The notes under the pieces: model-generated
Told to the model about the DNA's origin: nothing
The model's database searches: none
Seen by the model: only the letters and a program-made list of their open reading frames with translations
Program-made: the position numbers and the translations under genes
Assembly (NCBI GenBank): GCA_947371015.1
Contig: CANBNK010000001.1
Location: 53,099-117,098, forward strand
DNA from: Acetobacteraceae bacterium
GTDB taxonomy: Bacteria > Pseudomonadota > Alphaproteobacteria > Acetobacterales > Acetobacteraceae
Direction: 5' to 3'
DNA length: 64,000 nt
In this document: in pieces, positions 48,979 to 56,296 of the stretch
Numbering within the stretch: position 1 is the first letter of the stretch
Layout: every line of letters begins with the position of its first letter

Positions 48979-49061
48979 CTGAAGCGCCCACGCTCCAGCC
49001 TTGTTGTTTGCGAGACTGCTTCACGGCTTGCGGCGCTTCCGCCCAAGCCGGTCAGGCGCTA
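48979..49061 (-). repeat. 83-bp dispersed intergenic repeat, copy 2
   Basis: It pairs with 32560-32642 (71/83 identical, ungapped). Its stem-loop at 49024-49050 reads CGGCTTG, bulged C, GGCG, CTTC loop, CGCC, CAAGCCG. Compared with copy 1, the seventh pair changed from A-T to G-C on both sides, so the stem is preserved. The outer arms AGCGCC / GGCGCT are also complementary here. The copy ends on the TAG stop of the 465-residue regulator gene. Confidence 0.8.
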
Positions 49062-50456
49062 CAGCGAGGGCGCCTGGAAGGTATAGGGCGAGGCGCCGGT
49101 CACCATCGGGTCCAGCGCCAGCCGGTGCTCCAACGGCGGAAAGGCGCGGCTGCGGCAATCCGCCCGGTCACACAACCGGCAGCTCAAGCCGATGCCGACG
49201 GCGGCGCGGTCCAGGTCCAGCCCGTCGGCATAGATCACGTCCGGCGCGCGGGTGATGTCGCAGCCCATGGCCACGACATGCACCGGCGCCGGCTCCCCCC
49301 ACACCGCCGCGCGGCCCTGCACCGCGCGGGCAAAGCACAGGAAGGTCCCGCCATCCGGCAGTTGCGCCAGTTGCACCCGCACCTGGCCGGGCGAGGCGAA
49401 GGCGTGGTGGACGATCCATTTTGGGCAGGACCCACCGAAGCGGGCAAACGGAAAGCCCGCCGCGGAAAACCGCTTATCGACATTCCCCGCGGGGTCGACC
49501 CGCAGGAAGAAGAACGGCACGCCGCGCGCGCCCTCCCGCTGCAAGGTGGCCAGCCGGTGGCAGGCCTGCTCGAAACTGGTGCCGAAGCGGCTGGCCAGCG
49601 CGTCGGCGTCGTGGCGCTGCTCCCGCGCGGCGGCCAGGAAGGCCGCATAGGGCATCAGCAGCGCGCCGGCGGCGTAGTTCAGCAGGCCGATCCGCACCAG
49701 CGCACCGGCTTCGGTCGAGGATGGCTCGAACCCCGCCATCGCCTCGGCCACGGCCTCGCCGGCCTCCAGCAGCATCAGCTGGAAGGCCAAGTGGAAGCCG
49801 CGGCTTTCGCGCGGCAGGCTGTCGCTCAGGTCCAGCCGCCGGTTCGCCGCGTCGTAGCGCCGCAGCGCGCCCTGCATCGGCACCACCTGCACCACCAGGC
49901 CGTGGCGGTCGCGCAGCCGCTGCGCCACGGCGTGGTTCATCTCATGCGGGCCGGCGCCCAGCGCCGCGCCCAGGGCTTCGGCCGCGGCTTCCAGGGCGGG
50001 AAAGTGGTTGGCGCGGTCGTGGAAGAAGTCGCGCGCTTCCTCGGTAGGCAGCAGGATGCGCCGCCCGGTCGGCAGCGCGATGCCGCCGCTATCCTCCCGC
50101 GCCACACGCCAGGCCCGGTACAGCGCCAGCACCGCCCGCGCCACATGGGGCGCCCCGCCCGCCAGCTGCGCGATCTCGGCTTCCGGCACCACGTCGAGGC
50201 CCAGCAGCGGGTCGCGCAATACCTCCTGCAGGCCGGTCTGCAACGCCTTCTCCCGCGCGCCGGACAGCGCGGCGAGGTCCACCTGCAGTACCTCGGACAG
50301 CTTTACCAGCAGGCTGGCGGTGACGGCGCGCTGGTCATGCTCGATAAGGTTGAGGTAGCTGGCGGAAATGCCTAGCCGCGCTGCCAGGCCCTGCTGCGCC
50401 ATGCCCTGTTCCAGCCGCAGCCGCCGCACCGTGCGGCCGATCAATGCCTTGGCCAC
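49059..50456 (-). CDS. RamB/ScfR-type transcriptional regulator (short-chain fatty acyl regulator family)
   Basis: A 465-residue protein. An XRE-type helix-turn-helix (about 5-60, MAQQGLAARLGISASYLNLIE) is followed by an IrrE/ImmA-like domain without a HExxH zinc motif (around 140-260) and a C-terminal DUF2083 region with the conserved cysteine cluster LSCRLCDRADCRSRAFPP. This layout marks regulators of glyoxylate and short-chain acyl-CoA metabolism. The GTG at 50456 (VAKALIGRTVRRL) fits family N-termini. An ATG at 50537 is also in frame and cannot be excluded. Its stop codon ends repeat copy 2. Confidence 0.85.
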   Translation of the reverse strand: MAKALIGRTVRRLRLEQGMAQQGLAARLGISASYLNLIEHDQRAVTASLLVKLSEVLQVDLAALSGAREKALQTGLQEVLRDPLLGLDVVPEAEIAQLAGGAPHVARAVLALYRAWRVAREDSGGIALPTGRRILLPTEEARDFFHDRANHFPALEAAAEALGAALGAGPHEMNHAVAQRLRDRHGLVVQVVPMQGALRRYDAANRRLDLSDSLPRESRGFHLAFQLMLLEAGEAVAEAMAGFEPSSTEAGALVRIGLLNYAAGALLMPYAAFLAAAREQRHDADALASRFGTSFEQACHRLATLQREGARGVPFFFLRVDPAGNVDKRFSAAGFPFARFGGSCPKWIVHHAFASPGQVRVQLAQLPDGGTFLCFARAVQGRAAVWGEPAPVHVVAMGCDITRAPDVIYADGLDLDRAAVGIGLSCRLCDRADCRSRAFPPLEHRLALDPMVTGASPYTFQAPSL

Positions 50457-50603
50457 TTTTACTGCCTTTACTGACTTCACGCCATTGGGGTGAAATAGCC
50501 GGGCCAACCGCCACCGTGCAATCGGGCGACTGGCCATAATTCGCCGAAATGAGTGAATTATTGACGGCTCCAGCCCACCCGATGGGCGCCGGTGGCCCGC
50601 CTG

Positions 50604-51230
50604 CTACCGCATGAGCCCGGAGACCAGGTTCACCGCGGCCGCCAGGATCACCGCGTTGAACAGGAAGCTGACCACCCCGTGCAGCAGCACCAGCCGCCGC
50701 ATCGCCGCCGTCTGCGTGCTGGCATCGGAGACCTGGAAGGTCATGCCGATGGTGAAGCCGAAATAGAGGAACTCGAAGAAGTCCGGCGTGTCGTTGCCGG
50801 GAAACGCCAGGCCCTTGCCGGTCAGCCAATGCTCGTGCGCGTAGTGCGTGGCGAACAGCACATGCACGAAGCTCCAGGACAGCAGGATGGTGCCGAAGGC
50901 CAGCGCCAGCGTGGCCGGCGGCACCGGCGTCGGCGCCGCGGCAATCTCCCACATCACCGCGGCGAGGGAGGCCAGCGCGGCCCCCAGCGTCGCGGCCAGG
51001 ATCGCCCAGCGCCCTTCATCCAGCTTGGCCGCACGCATTTCCATCACGCTGGGCGAGACATGGGCCATGCTCGCGCCGATGAGCCCGAGCCAGGCCAGCA
51101 CCGCCAGGTTCCAGCCCAGCAGCACCGCCTGCGACGGCCGCAGCCCCAGCGCCACGCAGCCCAGCCCGGCCAGCAGCCCCGCCCCGGCCGAAGCCAGCAG
51201 CAGCGGCCGATGGCGCAGGCCCAGCTTCAC
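50604..51230 (-). CDS. DUF1345 membrane protein
   Basis: A 208-residue protein with about five transmembrane helices. The family motif HYAHEHWLTGKGLAFPGNDT and DFFEFLYFGFTIGMTFQVSD place it in DUF1345, an uncharacterised bacterial membrane family related in layout to two-pore channel pores (the FGFTIGMTFQVSD stretch resembles a pore loop). The GTG at 51230 overlaps the stop of the dehydratase gene (GTGA), indicating coupling. The function is unknown. Confidence 0.82.
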   Translation of the reverse strand: MKLGLRHRPLLLASAGAGLLAGLGCVALGLRPSQAVLLGWNLAVLAWLGLIGASMAHVSPSVMEMRAAKLDEGRWAILAATLGAALASLAAVMWEIAAAPTPVPPATLALAFGTILLSWSFVHVLFATHYAHEHWLTGKGLAFPGNDTPDFFEFLYFGFTIGMTFQVSDASTQTAAMRRLVLLHGVVSFLFNAVILAAAVNLVSGLMR

Positions 51231-52198
51231 GCCGCCAGTGCCCGGGCGAACACCGCGGGATCGACATTGCCGCCACTGAGCACCACGCCGACGGTGCGGC
51301 CGCGCACCGGCAGCTTGCCCGCCAACACCGCCGCCAGCGCCACCGCGCCGCCGGGTTCCACCACCACCTTCAGGTGCTGGAAGGCAAAGCGCATGGCGGC
51401 GAAGACTTCCGCGGGGGTCACCGCCACGCCGCCAGCCAGCCGCGGGTGGTTGATGGCGAAGGTGATCTCGCCCGGCTGCTTGCTCAGCAGCGCGTCGCAC
51501 AGGTTGTCGCCGCTGCCGTCATTGGCAATGCGATGCCCGGCGCGCAGCGACTGGCCGTAGTCGTCCCAGCCCTCCGGCTCAACCGCCCAAACCTCGGCCT
51601 GGGGTGCCAGCGCTTCCATGGCCAGGGCGCAACCGCCGATCAGCCCGCCGCCGCCGGTACACACCGCCAGCGCATCCAGCGAAAACCCGGCGGCGCGGGC
51701 ATCCTCCACCAGTTCCAGCGCCACGGTGCCCTGGCCGGCGATGACATCGGCGTGGTCGAAGGGCGGCACCAGCGTGGCGCCACGCTGCCGGGCCAGCTCG
51801 GCCGCCAACGCGTCGCGGTCGGTGTTGTGGCGGTCGAAGAAATGGATCTCCGCCCCCCAGCGCCGCGTGCTCTCCACCTTGATGGCCGGGGCGTCCTGCG
51901 GCATCGCGATCAAGGCGGGCATCCCCAGCATGGCTGCGGCGCAGGCCACGCCCTGGCCGTGGTTGCCGGATGAATGGGTCACGATCCCGCCACGCCTGGC
52001 CGCCGCATCCAGCAGCAGCGCCGCATTGGTGGCGCCGCGCAGCTTGAAGCTGCCGGTGCGCTGCAACGGCTCCGGCTTCACCAGCACGGTGCCGCCGGTC
52101 AGCTCGTCCAGCAGCGCGTGGCGCAGCATCGGCGTGTGCACCACCTTGCCCCGCAGCCGCGCGGCGGCGGCCTGCACATCCTCGAAACGCGGGATCAT
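51227..52198 (-). CDS. Threonine dehydratase / serine racemase-like PLP enzyme
   Basis: A 323-residue fold-type II PLP enzyme. PLP lysine is in RTGSFKLRGATNA (about residue 52), the NHGQG loop binds the substrate carboxylate (SSGNHGQGVA), and TGGGGLIGG binds the PLP phosphate. It has no C-terminal ACT domain, so it is the catabolic or racemase-like form. The ATG at 52198 overlaps the stop of the upstream FAD dehydrogenase (ATGA). Likely substrates are threonine, serine or hydroxyaspartate; the neighbour suggests D-/L-amino-acid catabolism. Confidence 0.88.
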   Translation of the reverse strand: MIPRFEDVQAAAARLRGKVVHTPMLRHALLDELTGGTVLVKPEPLQRTGSFKLRGATNAALLLDAAARRGGIVTHSSGNHGQGVACAAAMLGMPALIAMPQDAPAIKVESTRRWGAEIHFFDRHNTDRDALAAELARQRGATLVPPFDHADVIAGQGTVALELVEDARAAGFSLDALAVCTGGGGLIGGCALAMEALAPQAEVWAVEPEGWDDYGQSLRAGHRIANDGSGDNLCDALLSKQPGEITFAINHPRLAGGVAVTPAEVFAAMRFAFQHLKVVVEPGGAVALAAVLAGKLPVRGRTVGVVLSGGNVDPAVFARALAA

Positions 52199-53307
52199 CG
52201 CTGGAACCTCATGGGGTCGGTCAGGGTCGCGGCGCGGGCAAGCTCCGCGCCAGGATGCGTGCCGTTGACCAGCGCCGTGACCAGCGCCCCGGCCGCCGGC
52301 GCGGTCTGGATGCCATAGCCGCCCTGGCCGCACATCCAGTGGAACCCCGGCGCCTCGCACGGCCCGATCACCAGGCCACGATCCGGCGAGAAGGTCCGCA
52401 ACCCCGCCCAACTGTGCTCGATGCGGCGGACCGGAATATCCAGCGCCTGCTGCATGCGGTCGATGGCGATGGCGACGTCCAGCTCGTCCGGCTGCACGTC
52501 ATGCGGCGTGTCGTCGGTCTCGTCGGCCGGGGAGACCATCAGCTTGCTGCGTGCCTCCGGCCGCACGTACCAGGTGTGGTCGGCATCGCCCAGCATCGGC
52601 CAGTCGGCGCAGTCCATCCCGGGGTCGATGATGCAGGCGGTGCGCCGCTTGGGCTGCAACCCTACCGGCTTCACTCCGGCCAGGCCGGCCACCTCGTCGC
52701 CCCAGGCGCCGGCGGCATTGACCACCACGGGAGCGGCGAAGATCTCGCCGCTGGCCGTCTCCACCCGCCATTCGCCGGCCATCCGCTCGATCCGGCCGGC
52801 CCGGTGCCGCAGCGCCAGCACGCCGCCGAGCTGGCGCAATTGCCGCAGGTAGCCCTGGTGCAGCGCGGCGACATCCATGTCGAAGGCATCGGCCTCGATG
52901 CCGCCGGCCACCGCGTAGCCCGGCTTCAGCGCCGGCACCAAGGCGCGCACGGCCTCGGGGGCGATCGGCACCATGCCGGCCCCCTCGGCGATCATCTGCC
53001 CGAGATGCGCCTGCTGTTCCGGCGGGGCGATGAACACCACTGCACGTTTATGCGCCAGCGTAGCCTCGGTGAAGCCGAGCGGCGGCGTCTCAAAGAAAGC
53101 GCGCGAGGCACCGGTCAATATCCGCGCATCGACGCTGCCGTAATTCAGAATCCAGATGGCAGCGGAACGGCCGGTGGTGTGGTAGCCGGCGCTTTCCTCG
53201 GCTTCCAGCAGCGCGGTCTTGCGGCCACTGAGCGCCAGTTGCGCCGCCGCCGTGGCGCCCGCCATGCCGGCACCGATGACGATGGTCTCGAAGCGTTGGA
53301 TGTCCAT
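52195..53307 (-). CDS. FAD-dependent D-amino-acid (D-arginine-type) dehydrogenase
   Basis: A 370-residue DAO-family flavoenzyme. The FAD motif is VIGAGMAGATAAAQLALSG (about 10-28). The following GYHTTGRSAA, the VNAAGAWGDEVAGLAGVKP stretch and HTWAGLRTF are the arrangement found in catabolic D-arginine dehydrogenase (DauA). The C-terminal QGGYGIQTAPA closes the FAD site. It oxidises D-amino acids to imino acids; the exact substrate is inferred by similarity of motifs only. The ATG at 53307 follows GGGGAG. First gene of a three-gene overlapping run. Confidence 0.85.
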   Translation of the reverse strand: MDIQRFETIVIGAGMAGATAAAQLALSGRKTALLEAEESAGYHTTGRSAAIWILNYGSVDARILTGASRAFFETPPLGFTEATLAHKRAVVFIAPPEQQAHLGQMIAEGAGMVPIAPEAVRALVPALKPGYAVAGGIEADAFDMDVAALHQGYLRQLRQLGGVLALRHRAGRIERMAGEWRVETASGEIFAAPVVVNAAGAWGDEVAGLAGVKPVGLQPKRRTACIIDPGMDCADWPMLGDADHTWYVRPEARSKLMVSPADETDDTPHDVQPDELDVAIAIDRMQQALDIPVRRIEHSWAGLRTFSPDRGLVIGPCEAPGFHWMCGQGGYGIQTAPAAGALVTALVNGTHPGAELARAATLTDPMRFQR

Positions 53308-53613
53308 GCCGGCATGCTCCCCGCCAGCGGTCGAAAGGGCAAGGCCCGGCAGGGGCAGACCGGCCATGCGTGGGACCGCTTTGCCACGCATGGCCCCAAA
53401 TCTGCCTGCAGGCTGCCGCGAAACCAGCCAAGGGCCCGTCGGCAGCATCCGGCTGGGCTGCGGCAAGGCCGCACTGCCCGGCCGCCGCCGCAGGCCGTGG
53501 CCAGTTCAGTCCGACGGCGTCCGACCATGGGCACAACCGAAGGGCCTGCGGGGCTACCGCGACCTCTCAAGACCCGGGGCCACCCTTAACCCAGCGGCGT
53601 GCCGGGGCCACCC
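53308..53613. other. Gene-free interval, 306 bp, with hairpin and tandem repeat
   Basis: This lies upstream of the D-amino-acid dehydrogenase start and downstream of the 72-residue gene, both minus strand. It contains a perfect 12-bp stem (53362-53395) and most of a 28-bp tandem repeat (53576-53631). Open frames across it are compositionally unlike proteins. Confidence 0.6.
53362..53395. promoter_or_regulatory. Perfect 12-bp inverted repeat in the dehydrogenase leader
   Basis: GGCCATGCGTGG and CCACGCATGGCC, fully complementary, separated by ten bases and located 55 bp upstream of the dehydrogenase ATG. It could be an operator, a leader attenuator, or the terminator of the upstream small-gene unit. 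No T-run follows on the minus strand. Confidence 0.5.
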
Positions 53614-53631
53614 TCAGCCCAGCGGCGTGCC
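53576..53631. repeat. 28-bp tandem repeat, two copies plus partial third
   Basis: Units 53576-53603 and 53604-53631 differ at two bases; GGGGCCAC starts a third. The second unit includes the last codons and stop of the 72-residue gene (GPGTPLG-stop), and the first repeats that gene end beyond the stop. Confidence 0.85.
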
Positions 53632-53832
53632 GGGGCCACGACGCAGCTGGCTTTCGCGCACCACCCGCTCATGCCCGTCGCGGCTGTTCTTCACCCGGTA
53701 CTCACGGTCCTGCCCGTCATTCGGCAGTTGCCGGACCACGGTATAGGCCCCGCTGGGCGCGGCGCCGTCATAGCGGCCCGGGACGAACTCGATCTTCTGC
53801 CCAATGGCGAAGCGATGGGATGACACGGACAT
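53614..53832 (-). CDS. Small conserved-type hypothetical protein, 72 residues
   Basis: A soluble, basic, beta-rich protein: FAIGQKIEFVPGRYDGAAPSG followed by YTVVRQLPNDGQDREYRVKN, resembling a small SH3-like or barrel fold, and ending in a charged RVVRESQLRRGPGTPLG tail. The function is unknown. GAGGAG precedes the ATG at 53832. It follows two other small genes on the same strand. Its last codons are duplicated downstream in a 28-bp tandem repeat. Confidence 0.7.
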   Translation of the reverse strand: MSVSSHRFAIGQKIEFVPGRYDGAAPSGAYTVVRQLPNDGQDREYRVKNSRDGHERVVRESQLRRGPGTPLG

Positions 53833-53889
53833 GGTTGCTCCTCGGGAAGGGCATTGCCCCCAACACGGATGGGCGCCGGCGGTCAGGCT

Positions 53890-54027
53890 TCAGCCGTCGC
53901 TGCGCGGGCCGGCCTTCTTGGTCGGCGTGGCCGGCCGCAGGAAGGTGGACTGCGCCAGCGGCGCCGCCTTCTTGTCGGCCTTCGGCTTCTTGGCTTCGCG
54001 GTTGCTCTTTTTCTGGCCCTTGGCCAT
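53890..54027 (-). CDS. Small lysine-rich protein, 45 residues
   Basis: A short frame with an excellent ribosome-binding site (AGAGGA) before the ATG at 54027. The product starts MAKGQKKSNREAKKPKADK and ends TPTKKAGPRSDG. It is strongly basic, probably unstructured, and may bind nucleic acid or ribosomes. Proteins beginning MAKGQ-x-SNRE-x-KKPK occur in many alphaproteobacteria (recalled, not searched). It lies 24 bp after the DUF1488 gene on the same strand. Confidence 0.7.
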   Translation of the reverse strand: MAKGQKKSNREAKKPKADKKAAPLAQSTFLRPATPTKKAGPRSDG

Positions 54028-54051
54028 GGGGAAGTCCTCTGGGTGGTGGGT

Positions 54052-54360
54052 TCAGCCAGCCGGAACCGGCGGCTGGTCGGTCAGGTCATCGGACCAGATG
54101 TGCAGCAATCCCGTCGGGTCGGCGCTGCGGGCGCGCAGCTTGCCCAGCGCAATCGCCTCGATCCGCGGGCGGATCGCCTCGAAGCATTTCAGCAGGTCGG
54201 CCGGCTTGAAGCGGCGGAACTCGCTCAGGTCCTGCAAGGCGGAAAGCGAGATGGCGCAAGGGTAGCTGCGGTCCTGGTCCTGGACATCGAACAACACCTG
54301 GCGGCCGTCCCAGCGGGCCGGGCTCCGGGCGGCAGGGCTGGGTGTCTGGCTGCTGCTCAT
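54052..54360 (-). CDS. DUF1488 family protein
   Basis: A 102-residue protein matching DUF1488: RWDGRQVLFDVQDQDRSYPC followed by AISLSALQDLSEFRRF, then a helical tail (LLKCFEAIRPRIEAIALGKL). The function is unknown; members are small soluble proteins. GGAG nine bases upstream supports the ATG at 54360; the frame is open further up without a good site. It heads a run of three small minus-strand genes. Confidence 0.78.
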   Translation of the reverse strand: MSSSQTPSPAARSPARWDGRQVLFDVQDQDRSYPCAISLSALQDLSEFRRFKPADLLKCFEAIRPRIEAIALGKLRARSADPTGLLHIWSDDLTDQPPVPAG

Positions 54361-54487
54361 GCCGCGATACTCCGGGCCGCAAACGCGCAGGGCCTGCCGC
54401 ACCCCCGGTCGAGGACGCTGTTTGACTGATGCAGTATTCTGTCGTCTCACGTACCCGCAATATATAGCGACGCGTCCCGCCGTTTGC

Positions 54488-54505
54488 ATCTTCGTTCGCG
54501 AAGAT
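54488..54505. terminator. UUCG-type hairpin in AT-rich gap
   Basis: ATCTTCG - TTCG - CGAAGAT, a perfect 7-bp stem with a TTCG loop on the plus strand, lying downstream of the tungstate-type ATPase gene and upstream of DUF1488. The surrounding 54430-54545 is the most AT-rich stretch nearby and probably also holds the DUF1488 promoter. Confidence 0.4.
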
Positions 54506-54543
54506 ATCGTCAAATAAATTTCAAGGCTGTTTTTTGGCGATTT

Positions 54544-55266
54544 CTACCAGAACAACTCGCCCCGCAGGAATGCCGCGGCTTCCTCGGTGCGCGGCCCGGC
54601 GAAGAAGGCTTCGGCGTCAGCCCGTTCCACCACCCGGCCGTGATGCAGGAACAGCACCTCGCCCCCCAGCCGCCGGGCCTGCGCCAGGTCGTGCGTGGTC
54701 ATCACCACCTTGGTGCCGCTCTCGGCGATGGCGGTGACGATCGCCTCCACGCTGCGGGTCGCCGCCGGGTCCAGCGCCGCGGTGGGCTCGTCCAGGAACA
54801 GCACCTCCGGCGCCAGCGCCCAGGCCCGGGCCAGCGCCAGGCGCTGCTGTTCGCCGCCGGAAAGCCGCCGTGCGGGGCGATGCAGCAAGCGGCCGAGGCC
54901 GACACGCTCCAGCGCCGTCTCGGCCCGCAGCCGCGCCTCCGCCCGGCTGTGGCCAAGCAGGCGCAACGGGTAGGTGGCGTTGCCCAGCACCGTGCGCCGC
55001 AGCAGCACAGGGCGCTGGAACACCATGGTATCGCGCGGGCCGAGGCCAGGTGGCCGCGCCGCTGGGTTGGCCCATTCCACCGTGCCGCCGCTGGGCGCCA
55101 ACAGCCCATGCAGCAGCCGGAGCAGCACGGATTTACCGGCGCCGTTCGGCCCCACCAGCAGGCTCGGCGCGCCCTCGCGCAACTCCAGCGTGATGCCGCG
55201 GATGATCTCCGTGCTGCCGATGGCCAGGCGCAGGCCGTTCAGCCGCAGCGGCAGGGCAAAGGGCAT
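54544..55266 (-). CDS. tupC: ABC transporter ATP-binding protein, tungstate (Tup) type
   Basis: A 240-residue ATPase. Walker A GPNGAGKSVLL (about 40-50), signature LSGGEQQRLALARAW and Walker B VLFLDEPTAALDP are all intact. The pairing with a TupB-type permease suggests tungstate import for tungsten enzymes, or a related oxyanion. It starts 59 bp after the permease gene stops. No binding-protein gene is next to it, which is unusual for this system. Confidence 0.85.
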   Translation of the reverse strand: MPFALPLRLNGLRLAIGSTEIIRGITLELREGAPSLLVGPNGAGKSVLLRLLHGLLAPSGGTVEWANPAARPPGLGPRDTMVFQRPVLLRRTVLGNATYPLRLLGHSRAEARLRAETALERVGLGRLLHRPARRLSGGEQQRLALARAWALAPEVLFLDEPTAALDPAATRSVEAIVTAIAESGTKVVMTTHDLAQARRLGGEVLFLHHGRVVERADAEAFFAGPRTEEAAAFLRGELFW

Positions 55267-55325
55267 CAGCGCAAGCCCTTGGGGGACTGCGTCACCGGCC
55301 CAGGGAAGGCGCGCGGCGACGCCAT

Positions 55326-56027
55326 TCAGCGCGCCTGTTGCGCCGCGCCGCGCAGCAGCTGGGCCAGGCCGTTCACCAGCAACACCACGGCCAGCAACAC
55401 GCTACCCAGCGCCAGGGCCAGCGGCAGGTCGCCCTTGGAAGTCTCCAGCGCAATCGCCGTGGTCATGGTGCGGGTATAGCCCTCGATGTTGCCGCCGACG
55501 ATCATCACCGCGCCCACCTCAGCCGCCGCGCGGCCGAAGCCGGCCAGCAGCACCGTCAGCAGGGAAAACCGCCCCTCCCACAGCAGGGTCCGCACCGCCT
55601 GGCCCGGCCCGGCGCCGAAGCTGCGGAGTTGTTCCTCGTATTCCTCCCACAGCGCTTCCAGCGCCTGCCGGGACAGCGCCACCAGGATCGGCGCCACCAG
55701 CACCGCCTGGGCGAGGACCATGGCGCCAGGGGTGAACAGCAGCCCGAAGGAGCCCAGCGGCCCCGAGCGCGACAGCAGCAGATACAGCACCAGCCCGGCG
55801 ACCACGGGCGGCAGGCCCATCATGGCATTGGCCACCGCCACCACCATCCCGCGGCCGGGGAAGCGCCGCACCGCCAGCAGCGCACCCAGCGGCAGGCCAG
55901 GAATGGCGGCCAGCAGCACGGCCAGCAGGCTGGTCTGCAGGGACAGCCCGACAATTCCCGCCAACGCGGGGTCCGGCCCGGCCAGCAGGCGCCAGGCGGC
56001 ATCGAAGGCGTCTCCAAGGTCGGTCAT
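55326..56027 (-). CDS. tupB: ABC transporter permease, tungstate (Tup) type
   Basis: A 233-residue inner-membrane permease with about five helices. GLPPVVAGLVLYLLLSRSG, the EAA-type loop EEQLRSFGAGPGQAVRTLLW, and AAAEVGAVMIVGGNIEGYTRTMTTAIALE are typical of TupB/WtpB permeases; the last segment is close to the family signature. It should work with the ATPase downstream. No TupA lies upstream; the next gene is a divergent sugar-type binding protein. Confidence 0.87.
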   Translation of the reverse strand: MTDLGDAFDAAWRLLAGPDPALAGIVGLSLQTSLLAVLLAAIPGLPLGALLAVRRFPGRGMVVAVANAMMGLPPVVAGLVLYLLLSRSGPLGSFGLLFTPGAMVLAQAVLVAPILVALSRQALEALWEEYEEQLRSFGAGPGQAVRTLLWEGRFSLLTVLLAGFGRAAAEVGAVMIVGGNIEGYTRTMTTAIALETSKGDLPLALALGSVLLAVVLLVNGLAQLLRGAAQQAR

Positions 56028-56127
56028 GCCGGCGCAAAGTGGCGGCAGGGGGCCGCCGGGTCAAACGGCATCGGCGCGAGACCTGCCTCGGGCGCGGGTG
56101 TCGGCGGCATGGCAGCGACCTTGCGCT

Positions 56128-56199
56128 TCCCTCATCGGCCTCACCGCGATGGCGGTTGCTTTGTCCCTCATCGGCCTCACCGCGATGTCGGTTGCTTTG
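56128..56199. repeat. 36-bp tandem repeat, two copies
   Basis: 56128-56163 and 56164-56199 differ at one base (GCGATGGCGG versus GCGATGTCGG). They lie in the 269-bp divergent region between the tungstate-type permease and the sugar binding-protein gene, 98 bp before the latter's ATG. They could be duplicated regulator sites. Confidence 0.85.
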
Positions 56200-56296
56200 C
56201 GCCAGCCAGCATGGATACCCTGGCACCAGAACCAGGGCCGGAAGCAATCCGGCCCGCGGTGGGGTCACCCCGCCGCATACAGGAGGACGAACTGGA

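Noticed and set aside
48671..48982. 103-codon plus-strand frame overlapping the 54-residue protein
   Set aside because: Charged, low-complexity translation typical of an out-of-frame shadow; the overlapping frame with a helix and GAGGA site is favoured.
56128..56199. Tandem 36-bp repeats considered as a CRISPR remnant
   Set aside because: The two units are directly adjacent with no spacer, there are only two, and no cas gene is present.
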